From Pseudonocardia broussonetiae (GTDB lineage Bacteria; Actinomycetota; Actinomycetes; Mycobacteriales; Pseudonocardiaceae), in NCBI RefSeq assembly GCF_013155125.1, contig NZ_CP053564.1, positions 1,185,501 through 1,249,500 on the forward strand: DNA of 64,000 nt. The letters are read 5' to 3'. Below, piece after piece: positions 35,773-44,028 of this stretch. A program made the translations under genes and the position numbers. The notes beneath the pieces are model-generated. The model did no database searches, was not told the origin of the DNA, and saw only the letters and a program-made list of their open reading frames with translations. Numbering within the stretch: the first letter of the stretch is position 1; the number at the start of each line of letters is the position of its first letter.

Positions 35773-37344
35773 TTAGACGGAACGGTCGCGGTCGGCCCAG
35801 TACGGATCGCGCAGCGCGCGCTTGAGGATCTTCCCGGTCGGCGCCTTGGGCAGGGCGTCGACGAACTCCACCGAGCGCGGCTTCTGGTAGGAGGCGAGGT
35901 GCTGCCGCGCGGTGCCGATGATGTCGGCCTCGGTGGCCGTGCTCTCGGGCTTCAGCACGACGAAGGCCTTCACGCTCTCGCCCCACTCGTCGTCGGGCAC
36001 GCCGATGACGGCGCACTCGAGCACCGACGGGTGCTGGTTGACGGCCTCCTCGACCTGCACCGAGTAGATGTTCTCCCCGCCGGAGATGATCATGTCCTTG
36101 GCGCGGTCGACGATGAACACGTAGGAGTCGGCGTCCCACGTCGCGATGTCGCCGGTCCACATCCAGCCGTCCCGGATCGTCGCCGCGGTGAGGTCGGGCC
36201 GGTTGAGGTAGCCGAGCATGTTCGCCTCGGACCGGACCACGATCTGGCCCGCGGTCCGCCCGTCCTTGGGCACCGGCACGCCGTCGGGGTCGACGACCCG
36301 GACGGTGGTGATCAGGCCCTCGCGTCCGCAGGAGCGCAGCCGTTCCGGGTGCACCCCGCGCACCGCGTCGGCGTGGTCCTCCTGGGACAGGAAGCACATC
36401 GTCGTGCCCTCGGTCTGCCCGTAGCCCTGGATCAGGGTGCAGGGGAAGGCGTCGAGCGCGGCCTTCACCACCGACGACGGCATCGGCCCGCCGCCGTACT
36501 GGACGTTGCGCAGGCTGGAGATGTCGTACCCGGTGAAGCCGGGCAGGGCCATCATCCAGTTGAGCATCGTCGTGATCCCGAGGAACGCCGAGACGCGCTC
36601 CGCCTCGATGAGCTCCATCGCGGTCGTGGCGTCGAAGGTCATGAGGACGACCGGGCACCCGTGGCGCAGGTAGTTCATCGAGAGCACGACCGGGATGTGG
36701 TACATCTGCCCGGTCAGCATGTAGACGTCGGTCGGCACGATCCGCTCGGCCACGGTCTGGTTGAACATGCCGAACGACACGCTCCGGTGGCTGTGCAGCG
36801 CGCCCTTCGACTGACCGGTGGTGCCCCCGGTGTAGAGGATGAAGAACGGGTCGTCGTCCCCGACGTGCGCCGACCACTCCGGCTCGTCGTCGGAGCTGCG
36901 GGCCAGCAGGTCCTCGTAGCTGCCGTCGCCGCCGGCGCCGTACTGCAGCCAGTGCGGCACGTCGACCGCGGCCTGCAGCTCCTTGGCCGTGTCGAGCCAC
37001 TCGTCGGAGGTCAGCACCGCGCGCGGCGCGGCGTCGGCGACGATCCGCCCCAGCTCGGCCGCACCCAGGCGCCAGTTCAGCGGCTGGGCCACCAGCCCCG
37101 CCCGCCCCGCGGCGAAGTACAGCTCCTGGTACTCGATCGAGTTCTTGGCCAGGATCGCGACCCGGTCACCCTGCTGCAGCCCCAGCCCGCCGTCGCCGTG
37201 CCCGCGCAGCCCGTTCGCCAGCCGGCGCACCCGCTCGTCCAGGGCGCGCCAGGAGATCCGGCGCCCGCTCGGCGCGTCGACCACGGCGTCCGCGTCCGGC
37301 GTGAGCGCCGCCCACTTGGCCGGGATGGTCCCGATGTTCGGCAT
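35773..37344 (-). CDS. Acyl-CoA synthetase (FadD-like)
   Basis: A 523-aa class I adenylate-forming ligase. The P-loop is ILYTGGTTGQSKGALHSHRS; then come GYGQTEGT, WMWTGDIATWD, RAKDMIISGGENIYSVQVEE, and the catalytic Lys in APTGKILKRAL. It sits between an NTF2-like gene and the NDMA-type ADH and presumably activates the acid formed by the operon's oxidations. Confidence 0.9.
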   Translation of the reverse strand: MPNIGTIPAKWAALTPDADAVVDAPSGRRISWRALDERVRRLANGLRGHGDGGLGLQQGDRVAILAKNSIEYQELYFAAGRAGLVAQPLNWRLGAAELGRIVADAAPRAVLTSDEWLDTAKELQAAVDVPHWLQYGAGGDGSYEDLLARSSDDEPEWSAHVGDDDPFFILYTGGTTGQSKGALHSHRSVSFGMFNQTVAERIVPTDVYMLTGQMYHIPVVLSMNYLRHGCPVVLMTFDATTAMELIEAERVSAFLGITTMLNWMMALPGFTGYDISSLRNVQYGGGPMPSSVVKAALDAFPCTLIQGYGQTEGTTMCFLSQEDHADAVRGVHPERLRSCGREGLITTVRVVDPDGVPVPKDGRTAGQIVVRSEANMLGYLNRPDLTAATIRDGWMWTGDIATWDADSYVFIVDRAKDMIISGGENIYSVQVEEAVNQHPSVLECAVIGVPDDEWGESVKAFVVLKPESTATEADIIGTARQHLASYQKPRSVEFVDALPKAPTGKILKRALRDPYWADRDRSV

Positions 37345-37353
37345 GAGCGGGCC

Positions 37354-37764
37354 TCAGTACGGGAGGTCGAGGTAGATGTGGCGGGTCCGGATCAGCCAGT
37401 CGCCGCCCTCGCGGACCAGCTCGTCGCGGTACCAGCCGCTGGAGAGCACCCGCGCGGCGCCGCCCTCGATCGACAGCAGCGTCAGGTTGCACACCGTCGA
37501 CGCCGTGTCCGCGGTCTCGGCGTTGACGACCAGGTTGCTGACGTTGTGGCGGCGCTGGTCGGTCTGGGCCGCCAGCGAGTCGGCGTGCAGCTTCCGGATC
37601 GCCTCCCGGCCCTCGAACGGGCCGACGGTGTCGCCGTCGCGGCCGATCTGCAGCGTCATCGACGCGTCCTCGGCGAACTGGGCGGCGACGAGGTCGACGT
37701 CGTTCTCGTCGTACCCCCAGGCCGCCCGGCCCAGGACGTTCTCGATCTCCGCACGTGCGGTCAT
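37354..37764 (-). CDS. SnoaL/NTF2-like protein
   Basis: A 136-aa NTF2-like protein (ENVLGRAAWGYDENDVDLVAAQFAEDASMTLQI). It follows the P450 gene by 10 bp. It is one of five SnoaL-like genes in the island, all embedded in oxidative operons. Function is unknown. Confidence 0.8.
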   Translation of the reverse strand: MTARAEIENVLGRAAWGYDENDVDLVAAQFAEDASMTLQIGRDGDTVGPFEGREAIRKLHADSLAAQTDQRRHNVSNLVVNAETADTASTVCNLTLLSIEGGAARVLSSGWYRDELVREGGDWLIRTRHIYLDLPY

Positions 37765-37774
37765 GGCGGCCTCC

Positions 37775-38989
37775 TCAGGCGGTGGGGGTGAAGGTGAGGT
37801 GCAGCGACGCGGGGGCCCGGGTGAACACCCCGTGCTCCGGCGGCGGCGCGCCGTCGGTGAAGCGGATGTCCTGCATGGCGTCGAGGAGCTGGGCGATGCC
37901 CGTCTCCAGCTCGGTCTTGGCGAGCATCGCGCCGACGCAGAAGTGCCGCCCGAGGCAGAACGCCGTGTGGTTGGCGCCCGCGGTGTAGGCCCGGCCGAGG
38001 TCGAGGTCGGTGCGGAAGATGTCGAACGCGTCGGGGTCCGCGTACTTCTCGGGGTCCCGGTTGGCCGCGCCGATCAGGCAGGTCACCGTCTTCCCCGCCT
38101 CGACGACCCCGCCGGACAGCTCGACGTCCTCCGCGGGCTGGCGCATGATCATGTGGACTGGCGGGGAGTGCCGCAGCGTCTCGGCGAACGCGGCGGAGAC
38201 CAGCGAGTGGTCGTTGCGGACGGCCTCGAGCTGCTCCGGGTGCTGGACCAGGTTGCTCATCACGCTCGCGATGGCCTTGTCGGTGGTCTCGCCGCCCGCG
38301 GTGAGCAGCAGGCTGCAGAACGCCTTGACCTCCTCGTCGGTCATCCGCACGCCGTCGATCTCGGCCGAGCACAGCGTCGAGAGCAGGTCGTCGCCCGGGT
38401 CGTCGCGGCGCCGGCGGATGATCGGGAGCAGGTACTCCTCGAACTCGGCCTTGGTGCGCAGGCCGTCGGCGGTGGCCTGCTCGTCGCCCGACAGGTTCGA
38501 CAGGAACGCCATGATCGCGGTGTACCAGCGGTGGAAGTGCTCGTGGTCGGCCTTGGGCAGGCCCAGCATGTCGACGATGACGTTGATCGGGAACCGGGTC
38601 GCGTACTGGCGGACGAGGTCGACGTGGCCGTCGGCGGCGAACGCGTCGATCAGCTCGCGGGAGTTCTGCTCGATGACCGGCACGAACCGGGTCATCAGGT
38701 CGCGCCCGCGGAACGCCGGGGCCACGAGGTTGCGGTGCGTGGAGTGCTCGCGCCCGTCCATCTGCAGGATCGTCCGACCGTGCACCGGCTCCAGCTGCCA
38801 GTCGTAGTTGCGGCTGGTGAACACCGGGTCCTTGAACGCCCGCTCGACGTCGGCGTAGCGGCTGATGACGTAGCTCTGCATCGGCTCGAACCAGATCAGC
38901 GGGTGCTCGTCGCGCATCGTCCGGTAGGCCGAGTAGGGGTCGGCGGCGAACTCGGGGGACAGGATGTCGGGTGCGGTCGTCATGGACAC
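37775..38989 (-). CDS. Cytochrome P450 monooxygenase
   Basis: About 404 aa from GTG 38989, chosen because GGAGG lies seven bases upstream; ATG 38983 and ATG 39016 are alternatives. The I-helix motif is AGGETTDK, the ExxR helix is ETLRHSP, and the haem loop is FCLGRHFCVG with axial Cys351. The motif HSPPVHMIMRQPAEDVEL is usual in actinobacterial CYPs that hydroxylate steroids, terpenoids or fatty acids. No ferredoxin is adjacent, so it may share the [3Fe-4S] ferredoxin of the 20-kb operon. It is the first gene of a minus-strand operon preceded by an operator. Confidence 0.93.
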   Translation of the reverse strand: MSMTTAPDILSPEFAADPYSAYRTMRDEHPLIWFEPMQSYVISRYADVERAFKDPVFTSRNYDWQLEPVHGRTILQMDGREHSTHRNLVAPAFRGRDLMTRFVPVIEQNSRELIDAFAADGHVDLVRQYATRFPINVIVDMLGLPKADHEHFHRWYTAIMAFLSNLSGDEQATADGLRTKAEFEEYLLPIIRRRRDDPGDDLLSTLCSAEIDGVRMTDEEVKAFCSLLLTAGGETTDKAIASVMSNLVQHPEQLEAVRNDHSLVSAAFAETLRHSPPVHMIMRQPAEDVELSGGVVEAGKTVTCLIGAANRDPEKYADPDAFDIFRTDLDLGRAYTAGANHTAFCLGRHFCVGAMLAKTELETGIAQLLDAMQDIRFTDGAPPPEHGVFTRAPASLHLTFTPTA

Positions 38990-39022
38990 GCAGGAACCTC
39001 CGGAGCCAGTAGTCATCGTCGT

Positions 39023-39040
39023 CTAACGGCCGTTTGGTAG
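39023..39040. promoter_or_regulatory. TetR operator upstream of the P450-led operon
   Basis: CTAACGGCCGTTTGGTAG, with a GGCC centre and the shared right half CCGTTTGGTAG. It lies 34 bp upstream of the P450 start, a position that would block RNA polymerase. Confidence 0.68.
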
Positions 39041-39111
39041 CGGTGAGGCTAGCACTGCTCCCCGCACCCGACAAGGCGTTCCACCAGCGGCGACGTCCCG
39101 CCGGTGCCGAC

Positions 39112-40134
39112 TCAGTGCGCGGGGGCGTGTGCGGCGGCGGCCAGTCCGGCGATCGTCGCGAGCGGGCCGTCGAGGTCGCCCGCGGACGCCCCGGGGGTGA
39201 GCACGACCGACAGCTCGATCCCGGCCGCGTGCAGCTCCTGCGCGCGGCGCGCGACGCTCGCGCCGTCACCCACGGCGCAGAGCCGGTGCACCGCCTCGTC
39301 CGGCACGAGCGCGAGCGCGGCCCTGCGGTCACCGGCCTTCCAGAGGTCCGTGGCGCGGTCGAGCTCGGCGAAGGCCCCGGCGAACGAGGCCCGGTGGGTG
39401 GGCACCATGGCGTACTGCAGGACGAGCCGGCGCAGCCGCGCGGTCGCCTCGTCGACGCGCTCGCCCGCGTAGCCCCAGAACGAGGCCATCGCCCACACCG
39501 AGCCCGGCTCGCGCCCGGCCTCCCGCTCCCCCTCGCGGACCAGCGCCAGCTTGGCCGGCACCTCGTCGGGCGGGCACCACGTGACGAACACCCCGTCGGC
39601 GACCCGGCCGGCCAGCCGCAGCATCCGCGGGTTCATCGCCGCGAGCACGATCGGCGGGGGGCTCGCCGGCAGCAGCCCGCACCGGAACCCGTGCACCCGC
39701 GGGTGGTCCACCTCGACGCGCTCCCCCGCCCAGGCCTGGCGCAGCGCCCGCACGTAGCCCTCGGCGGTGGCCAGCGGCGCGTCGAACTCCCGGCCGTGCC
39801 AGTCCTCGACGATCATCGGGCTGCTCGCGCCGAGCCCGGCGAGCACCCGGCCGGGCGCCGCCGAGGCGAGCGTGGCGAAGCCCATCGCGGTGAGCGCGGC
39901 CGACCGCGGGTACATCCCGGCGATGCCGCTGCCCACCCGGATCCGCGACGTGCTCGCGGCGATGAGGCCGAGCATCGAGAACACCTCGGGCCCGGCCACC
40001 TCGCCGACCCACACCGAGTCGTAGCCGTGCTCCTCGGCGGCCCGGGCCAGCCGCAGGTACTCGGGAGCGGACAGCCCGTCGTCGACGGGCATGGTCACGC
40101 CCAGCCGCAGCGGACCGGGCGGGGCCGTGCTCAC
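39112..40134 (-). CDS. LLM-class flavin/F420-dependent oxidoreductase
   Basis: A 340-aa luciferase-like TIM-barrel protein from GTG 40134, which overlaps the SnoaL stop by 4 bp. Typical segments are LRLGVTMPVDDGLSAPEYLRLA, YDSVWVGEV, SRIRVGSGIAGMYPRSAA, and GRVLAGLGASSPMIVEDWHG. This matches actinobacterial F420-dependent oxidoreductases of unknown substrate. Confidence 0.85.
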   Translation of the reverse strand: MSTAPPGPLRLGVTMPVDDGLSAPEYLRLARAAEEHGYDSVWVGEVAGPEVFSMLGLIAASTSRIRVGSGIAGMYPRSAALTAMGFATLASAAPGRVLAGLGASSPMIVEDWHGREFDAPLATAEGYVRALRQAWAGERVEVDHPRVHGFRCGLLPASPPPIVLAAMNPRMLRLAGRVADGVFVTWCPPDEVPAKLALVREGEREAGREPGSVWAMASFWGYAGERVDEATARLRRLVLQYAMVPTHRASFAGAFAELDRATDLWKAGDRRAALALVPDEAVHRLCAVGDGASVARRAQELHAAGIELSVVLTPGASAGDLDGPLATIAGLAAAAHAPAH

Positions 40135-40505
40135 GGTCGGACCTGGCGCGCGACGGCCGCGGTGTCGTACCAGCTGCTCAGCCGCACGATCACCCCGTCG
40201 CGCAGGTCGAACACGTCGACCGCGTCGAACGCGACCGGCCGCCCGTCGTGCAGCCGGCCCTCGAACCGGATCTCGGTGACGACCGCGTCGCCGTCCCGCA
40301 GCACCCGCGTGACGCGGTCGTGGTGCTCCGCGAAGCCCGCCAGCACGGCCGGGAAGTGGGCGAGCACGGCCTCGCGCCCGATCCGCGGCGGCGCCCCGAC
40401 GGCGTGCAGCTCCCCGTCCGGGTGCCACAGCGGCTCCAGGTCGGCGAAGCGGTGCTCGTTGAGCGCGGCGAAGTAGCCGTCGACGACGGCGGGCGCGGTG
40501 CTCAC
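40131..40505 (-). CDS. SnoaL/NTF2-like protein
   Basis: A 124-aa NTF2-like protein (VVDGYFAALNEHRFADLEPL, FDAVDVFDLRDGVIVRLSSWYD), coupled on both sides by GTGA overlaps between two LLM oxidoreductase genes. The tight coupling suggests it processes the product or binds the substrate of those enzymes. Confidence 0.8.
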   Translation of the reverse strand: MSTAPAVVDGYFAALNEHRFADLEPLWHPDGELHAVGAPPRIGREAVLAHFPAVLAGFAEHHDRVTRVLRDGDAVVTEIRFEGRLHDGRPVAFDAVDVFDLRDGVIVRLSSWYDTAAVARQVRP

Positions 40506-41632
40506 GCGTCCTCCAGCAGGGTGCGCAGCTCCGACATCGCCGAGAACGACCAGCGCGCCAGCGACGGGTCGCCGAACGCGGTGATGTTCCACATGACCAG
40601 GTGGCGCAGCCCGGCGTGGCGGTACTCCGCGAGCTCCTCGGCCACCTGCTTGGGCGTGCCGCAGAACGCGTAGTGCCGCACCACCTCCGGCGGGATCGCG
40701 TCGATGATCCGCAGCGACTCGGCCCGCTCGACGGCGGTCGGGATGAAGTCGTGGAACCCCGACCCGTGCGGGCCGCCGTCCAGCGGGGGCGTGACCCCGA
40801 GGTCGCGGAACACCTGGGACGGCAGCAGGACGCACAGGGCCCGCACCAGCGGGGCCTCGGTGAGCCGGGCGACGGTCTCCTCGTCGGGCCCCATCAGGAT
40901 GTAGCCGAGCATGCCGGGGGTGATCCCGGCCGGGTCCCGTCCGGCGTCCTGCGCCGAGCGCTCGATGGTCGTCAGCGCGCCGCGGTAGTCGGGTGCCGTC
41001 ATCTTGGTGGGCAGCCAGCCGTCGGCCTTGGCGCCGGTGAGCCGCAGCATCCGGGGGCCGTGCGCAGCCGTCCAGATCTCCGGCGGCGTGCCGCCGTACG
41101 GGGAGAGCCCGAGCACCGCGCGGTCGAGGGTGTGGAAGCGGCCCTCGAAGTCGACCGGGCCGTCGGCCTCCCACAGCAGCCGCATGATGTCGATGCCCTC
41201 CGACAGCCGGGCGACGGGCGTGTCGAACGGCATGCCGTAGGGCGTCACGTTGAGCTTCTCGCCGCTGCCCAGGCCGATGATCGCCCGGCCCTTCGTCACG
41301 TGGTCCAGCGTCAGCGCGGCCTGCGCGGCCATGGCCGGGTGGCGGCGGATGAGGTCGGTGACGACGACGCCGACCCGGATCCGCTCGGTCTGCGCACCGA
41401 CGACGCCCATCATGATCAGCGGGTCGAAGTAGGTGTGCGGGTTGGGCTGGTGCTCCGCGAGCGGGGTCAGGTCCGGCGTCCACATCGTGTCGGGGTGCCA
41501 GCCCATCAGGTGGTCGGGCCACCAGACCGCGTCGAAGCCCTCGGCCTCGCTGCGCTGCGCGAAGCGCACCGCGGCGTCGGCGGGCGGCATGATCTGGCCG
41601 GGGACGCCCAGCTCGAGCCGGGGGAGCCCCAT
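40502..41632 (-). CDS. LLM-class F420-dependent oxidoreductase
   Basis: A 376-aa luciferase-like protein (LELGVPGQIMPPADAAVRFAQ, WWPDHLMGWHPDTMW, ERIRVGVVVTDLIRRHPAM, RAIIGLGSGEKLNVTPYG). The GSGEKLN-type loop after the fifth strand and the long insertion resemble F420-dependent phthiodiolone ketoreductase/mer-like proteins. The ATG overlaps the stop of the FAD-dependent oxidoreductase by one base. Confidence 0.87.
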   Translation of the reverse strand: MGLPRLELGVPGQIMPPADAAVRFAQRSEAEGFDAVWWPDHLMGWHPDTMWTPDLTPLAEHQPNPHTYFDPLIMMGVVGAQTERIRVGVVVTDLIRRHPAMAAQAALTLDHVTKGRAIIGLGSGEKLNVTPYGMPFDTPVARLSEGIDIMRLLWEADGPVDFEGRFHTLDRAVLGLSPYGGTPPEIWTAAHGPRMLRLTGAKADGWLPTKMTAPDYRGALTTIERSAQDAGRDPAGITPGMLGYILMGPDEETVARLTEAPLVRALCVLLPSQVFRDLGVTPPLDGGPHGSGFHDFIPTAVERAESLRIIDAIPPEVVRHYAFCGTPKQVAEELAEYRHAGLRHLVMWNITAFGDPSLARWSFSAMSELRTLLEDA

Positions 41633-43020
41633 CAGTACCGCCACCCGTCGCCGAAGGTCGCCAGCCGGCGCCCGAGGTAGTCCTCGACGACCGTGAGCGC
41701 GGCGCGGGCCGCGCGGTCGGTGCCGATGCCGCGGCTGCGGAAGGTCTCGCTGGCGAAGTAGAGGCCCTCGACGTTCGGGGCCCGCCAGTGCGGCCGGTAC
41801 CGGCCGACCAGGCCGGGCATCTGGATCACGCCGAACGAGGGCTCGAACACCAGGTGCCTGCGCCGCCAGACCGGCTTCGCGAAGCCCGGCCACATCGTCT
41901 CGAGGTCGTGCTCGAAGGCGGTCATGGTGTCGCGCAGGAACCGCTGGTCGCGCCCCTTGGAGCCGGGCACGATCGCGCCCATCACGTGCAGGTGGGTGCC
42001 CGGCGGCGAGCAGGACGGGTCCATCGCGGTCTGGTCGAACATGAACCCCGAGCAGTCCGTGCTCGGCGTCGAGGTCCAGGTGGCCAGCTCGCGCGGGTCG
42101 TAGCGGGTCACCGGCTCCTCGGTCGCGAGGTAGAGGCCGAGCCAGGCGATCCGGAACTTGTCCTGGGCCAGGAAGTCGATCTGGGCGCTGTACCACTCGG
42201 GCAGCTCCTCGCGCGGCACGACGTCCAGCACGTGCCAGACGGGCAGCGTGGAGATCACGCACGGCGCCTCGAGGACCTCCTCCTCGAAGAACTCGTTGGG
42301 CAGCACCTTCGGCTCCCGCCCGACGGCGACGCCGACGACCTCACCGTTCTCGATCACCACCCGCTGCACGCTCGTGCCCAGCCGCAGCTCGCCGCCGTTC
42401 GCGGTGATCGCGTCGGACAGGTCGGCCCACATGCCGTCCCAGCCCTGGCCCGGCCAGAACGAGTAGGCGGCCGTGTTGCGCTCCTCGAAGTGCATCTTGC
42501 GCACGTAGAGGTTGTCGCTGGCCGAGTGGTCGTACCAGTTGTCGGTCATGCACTCGAGCACGGAGATGAACTCGAAGAGGTCGACCACGCCCTGGTCGTG
42601 GGTGTGCTGGTGGATCCACTCCCGCAGCGACCGGTCGTCCCACTGGTCGAGCTCCTCGTAGGGCGTGTCGACCAGCGCCTTGATGACCTTCTTGAGCTCG
42701 CGCTTGTCGGCGTAGCGGTCGCGGATCGACCCCCAGGTGCCCGAGGCGTTGTCCCAGATGGGCATCTCCCGGCTGACCTCGCCGTGCACGAGCTCCTTGC
42801 CGACGTGCTCGAACACCTTGGTGATGCCCGAGCCGCCGTCCTCGACGAGGTGCCCGCCGAGGTTGACGGTGAACCCCTCGTCCGGCACCGCCATGGCGCG
42901 GCCCCCGGCGTACGGGCTGCGGTCGACGACCACCACCCGCTTGCCCTCCTTGGCCAGCAGCGCACCGGCGGTGAGCCCGGCCGCGCCCGCACCGATCACC
43001 ACGACGTCGTAGCTCGGCAT
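41632..43020 (-). CDS. FAD-dependent amine oxidase/phytoene desaturase-like oxidoreductase
   Basis: A 462-aa flavoprotein. The N-terminal dinucleotide fold is YDVVVIGAGAAGLTAGALLAK, followed by the second FAD motif SPYAGGRA and the C-terminal FAD-binding GLYFASETFRSRGIGTDRA. The architecture is that of carotenoid desaturase/protoporphyrinogen oxidase-like proteins, which desaturate or isomerise hydrophobic substrates. In this context it could dehydrogenate a ring or isoprenoid intermediate. Neighbouring genes are LLM oxidoreductase and MaoC hydratase, in the same orientation. Confidence 0.87.
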   Translation of the reverse strand: MPSYDVVVIGAGAAGLTAGALLAKEGKRVVVVDRSPYAGGRAMAVPDEGFTVNLGGHLVEDGGSGITKVFEHVGKELVHGEVSREMPIWDNASGTWGSIRDRYADKRELKKVIKALVDTPYEELDQWDDRSLREWIHQHTHDQGVVDLFEFISVLECMTDNWYDHSASDNLYVRKMHFEERNTAAYSFWPGQGWDGMWADLSDAITANGGELRLGTSVQRVVIENGEVVGVAVGREPKVLPNEFFEEEVLEAPCVISTLPVWHVLDVVPREELPEWYSAQIDFLAQDKFRIAWLGLYLATEEPVTRYDPRELATWTSTPSTDCSGFMFDQTAMDPSCSPPGTHLHVMGAIVPGSKGRDQRFLRDTMTAFEHDLETMWPGFAKPVWRRRHLVFEPSFGVIQMPGLVGRYRPHWRAPNVEGLYFASETFRSRGIGTDRAARAALTVVEDYLGRRLATFGDGWRY

Positions 43021-43030
43021 GACACCCTCC

Positions 43031-43483
43031 CTACTCCCCAGCGACTGTTCTCGGTCGGCCCGCCGGCCGCGCGTCCGACACGTCGACGCTCGCGGTGCCC
43101 GTCAGGGCGCGGACCGGTGCGTCCTCCCCCGGCCGGAACACGTCCAGCCAGACCTCGCAGTCGGCCAGCCCGTCGGCGACCGCGACGACCCGGCCGCCCG
43201 CCACGACCCGGTCCCCCGCGAAGACGTTGGCGCCGAACCGCATCGACACCGCCCGGATCCGGTCGGCGCCGCCCGCCCAGGCGAGGAGCATGTTCTGCAC
43301 GTAGCCCAGGTTGGTCGGGCCCTGGTTGACCAGCCGCTCGCCGAGGCCGTTGCGCCGCACGGCGTCGGGGTCGAGGTGGATGGGGTTGGGGTCGCGCAGC
43401 AGCGCGGCCAGCAGCTTCATCTTCTCCGGGTCGACGCGGTCCAGCTCCCAGGCCGGGAGCGCGTCGCCGGCGCGGGCGCTCAC
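43031..43483 (-). CDS. MaoC-like (R)-enoyl-CoA hydratase subunit
   Basis: A 150-aa hot-dog protein from GTG 43483. The hydratase-2 catalytic motif is DPNPIHLD (Asp/His pair, D31-x4-H36). NQGPTNLGYVQNMLLAW and FGANVFAGDRVVAGGRV follow the usual MaoC layout. It is translationally coupled with the 43480-43929 gene, which lacks such a motif, suggesting a heteromeric hydratase like the ChsH1-ChsH2 type of steroid side-chain catabolism. Confidence 0.85.
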   Translation of the reverse strand: MSARAGDALPAWELDRVDPEKMKLLAALLRDPNPIHLDPDAVRRNGLGERLVNQGPTNLGYVQNMLLAWAGGADRIRAVSMRFGANVFAGDRVVAGGRVVAVADGLADCEVWLDVFRPGEDAPVRALTGTASVDVSDARPAGRPRTVAGE

Positions 43484-43929
43484 CGCTCCCGCCGGGGGAA
43501 GACGAACGACGTGCGCACCTCGGCGTCGACCGCGCCGTCCGCACCGAGCAGCTCGACCAGCATCGTCGCGATGTCGAAGGCCCCCGTCCGCGCGCCCTGC
43601 TTGCGCACCACGTCGACGACCGACGCCCGCGTCGCGTACTCCGCGCCGACCCGCAGCGGGCGGTGCACCCGCACCGACCACTCGCCGAGCATCGGCCCGT
43701 CCGCGGACGTGGCGTGGAACAGCGCGAAGACCTCGTCGAGCTCCACCCCCAGCCCGCCCTGCGCGGCGAGGAAGACCATGAGCGGGTGGGCGAGGCCGTC
43801 CGGTCCTGCGGGCGGCCCGCCGACGACGTCGCGCAGCAGCCGGTCGACGTAGGGCTCCACGCGCGCGCGACCACCCGGGAAGCGGTGCCCCACCACCGCG
43901 GCCACCTGCTCCTGCGCGACCAGCGCCAT
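43480..43929 (-). CDS. FAS1-like/MaoC N-terminal dehydratase partner subunit
   Basis: A 149-aa hot-dog-fold protein from ATG 43929; a longer start at 43974 and a GTG at 43938 closer to the GGGAGG are possible. Sequence such as HRFPGGRARVEPYVDRLLRDVVG, HPLMVFLAAQGG and VHRPLRVGAEYATRASVVDV is typical of non-catalytic FAS1_DH/MaoC N-terminal subunits. It lacks the D-x4-H motif and pairs with the downstream MaoC subunit. Confidence 0.8.
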   Translation of the reverse strand: MALVAQEQVAAVVGHRFPGGRARVEPYVDRLLRDVVGGPPAGPDGLAHPLMVFLAAQGGLGVELDEVFALFHATSADGPMLGEWSVRVHRPLRVGAEYATRASVVDVVRKQGARTGAFDIATMLVELLGADGAVDAEVRTSFVFPRRER

Positions 43930-43998
43930 GACCGACACACCCTCCCGACCGCCGACACCGCATGCCTTGTCCACCGTCGGGCGTCGCTGCTAGTTTGT

Positions 43999-44012
43999 CA
44001 AACGATTGGTAG
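43999..44012. promoter_or_regulatory. TetR operator in the divergent hydratase/ligase promoter
   Basis: CAAACGATTGGTAG, close to the 14-bp form at 32120 (arms with a GATT centre). It is in the intergenic region between the minus-strand hydratase operon and the plus-strand ligase gene and could control both. Confidence 0.6.
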
Positions 44013-44028
44013 GTACCCGGGAGGCACG

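Noticed and set aside
35761..35785. Weak resemblance of TGACTGGTTAGACGG to the TetR operator
   Set aside because: It lacks the CGWTTGGTAG half-site and lies inside an operon between closely spaced genes, so it was not counted as a seventh site.
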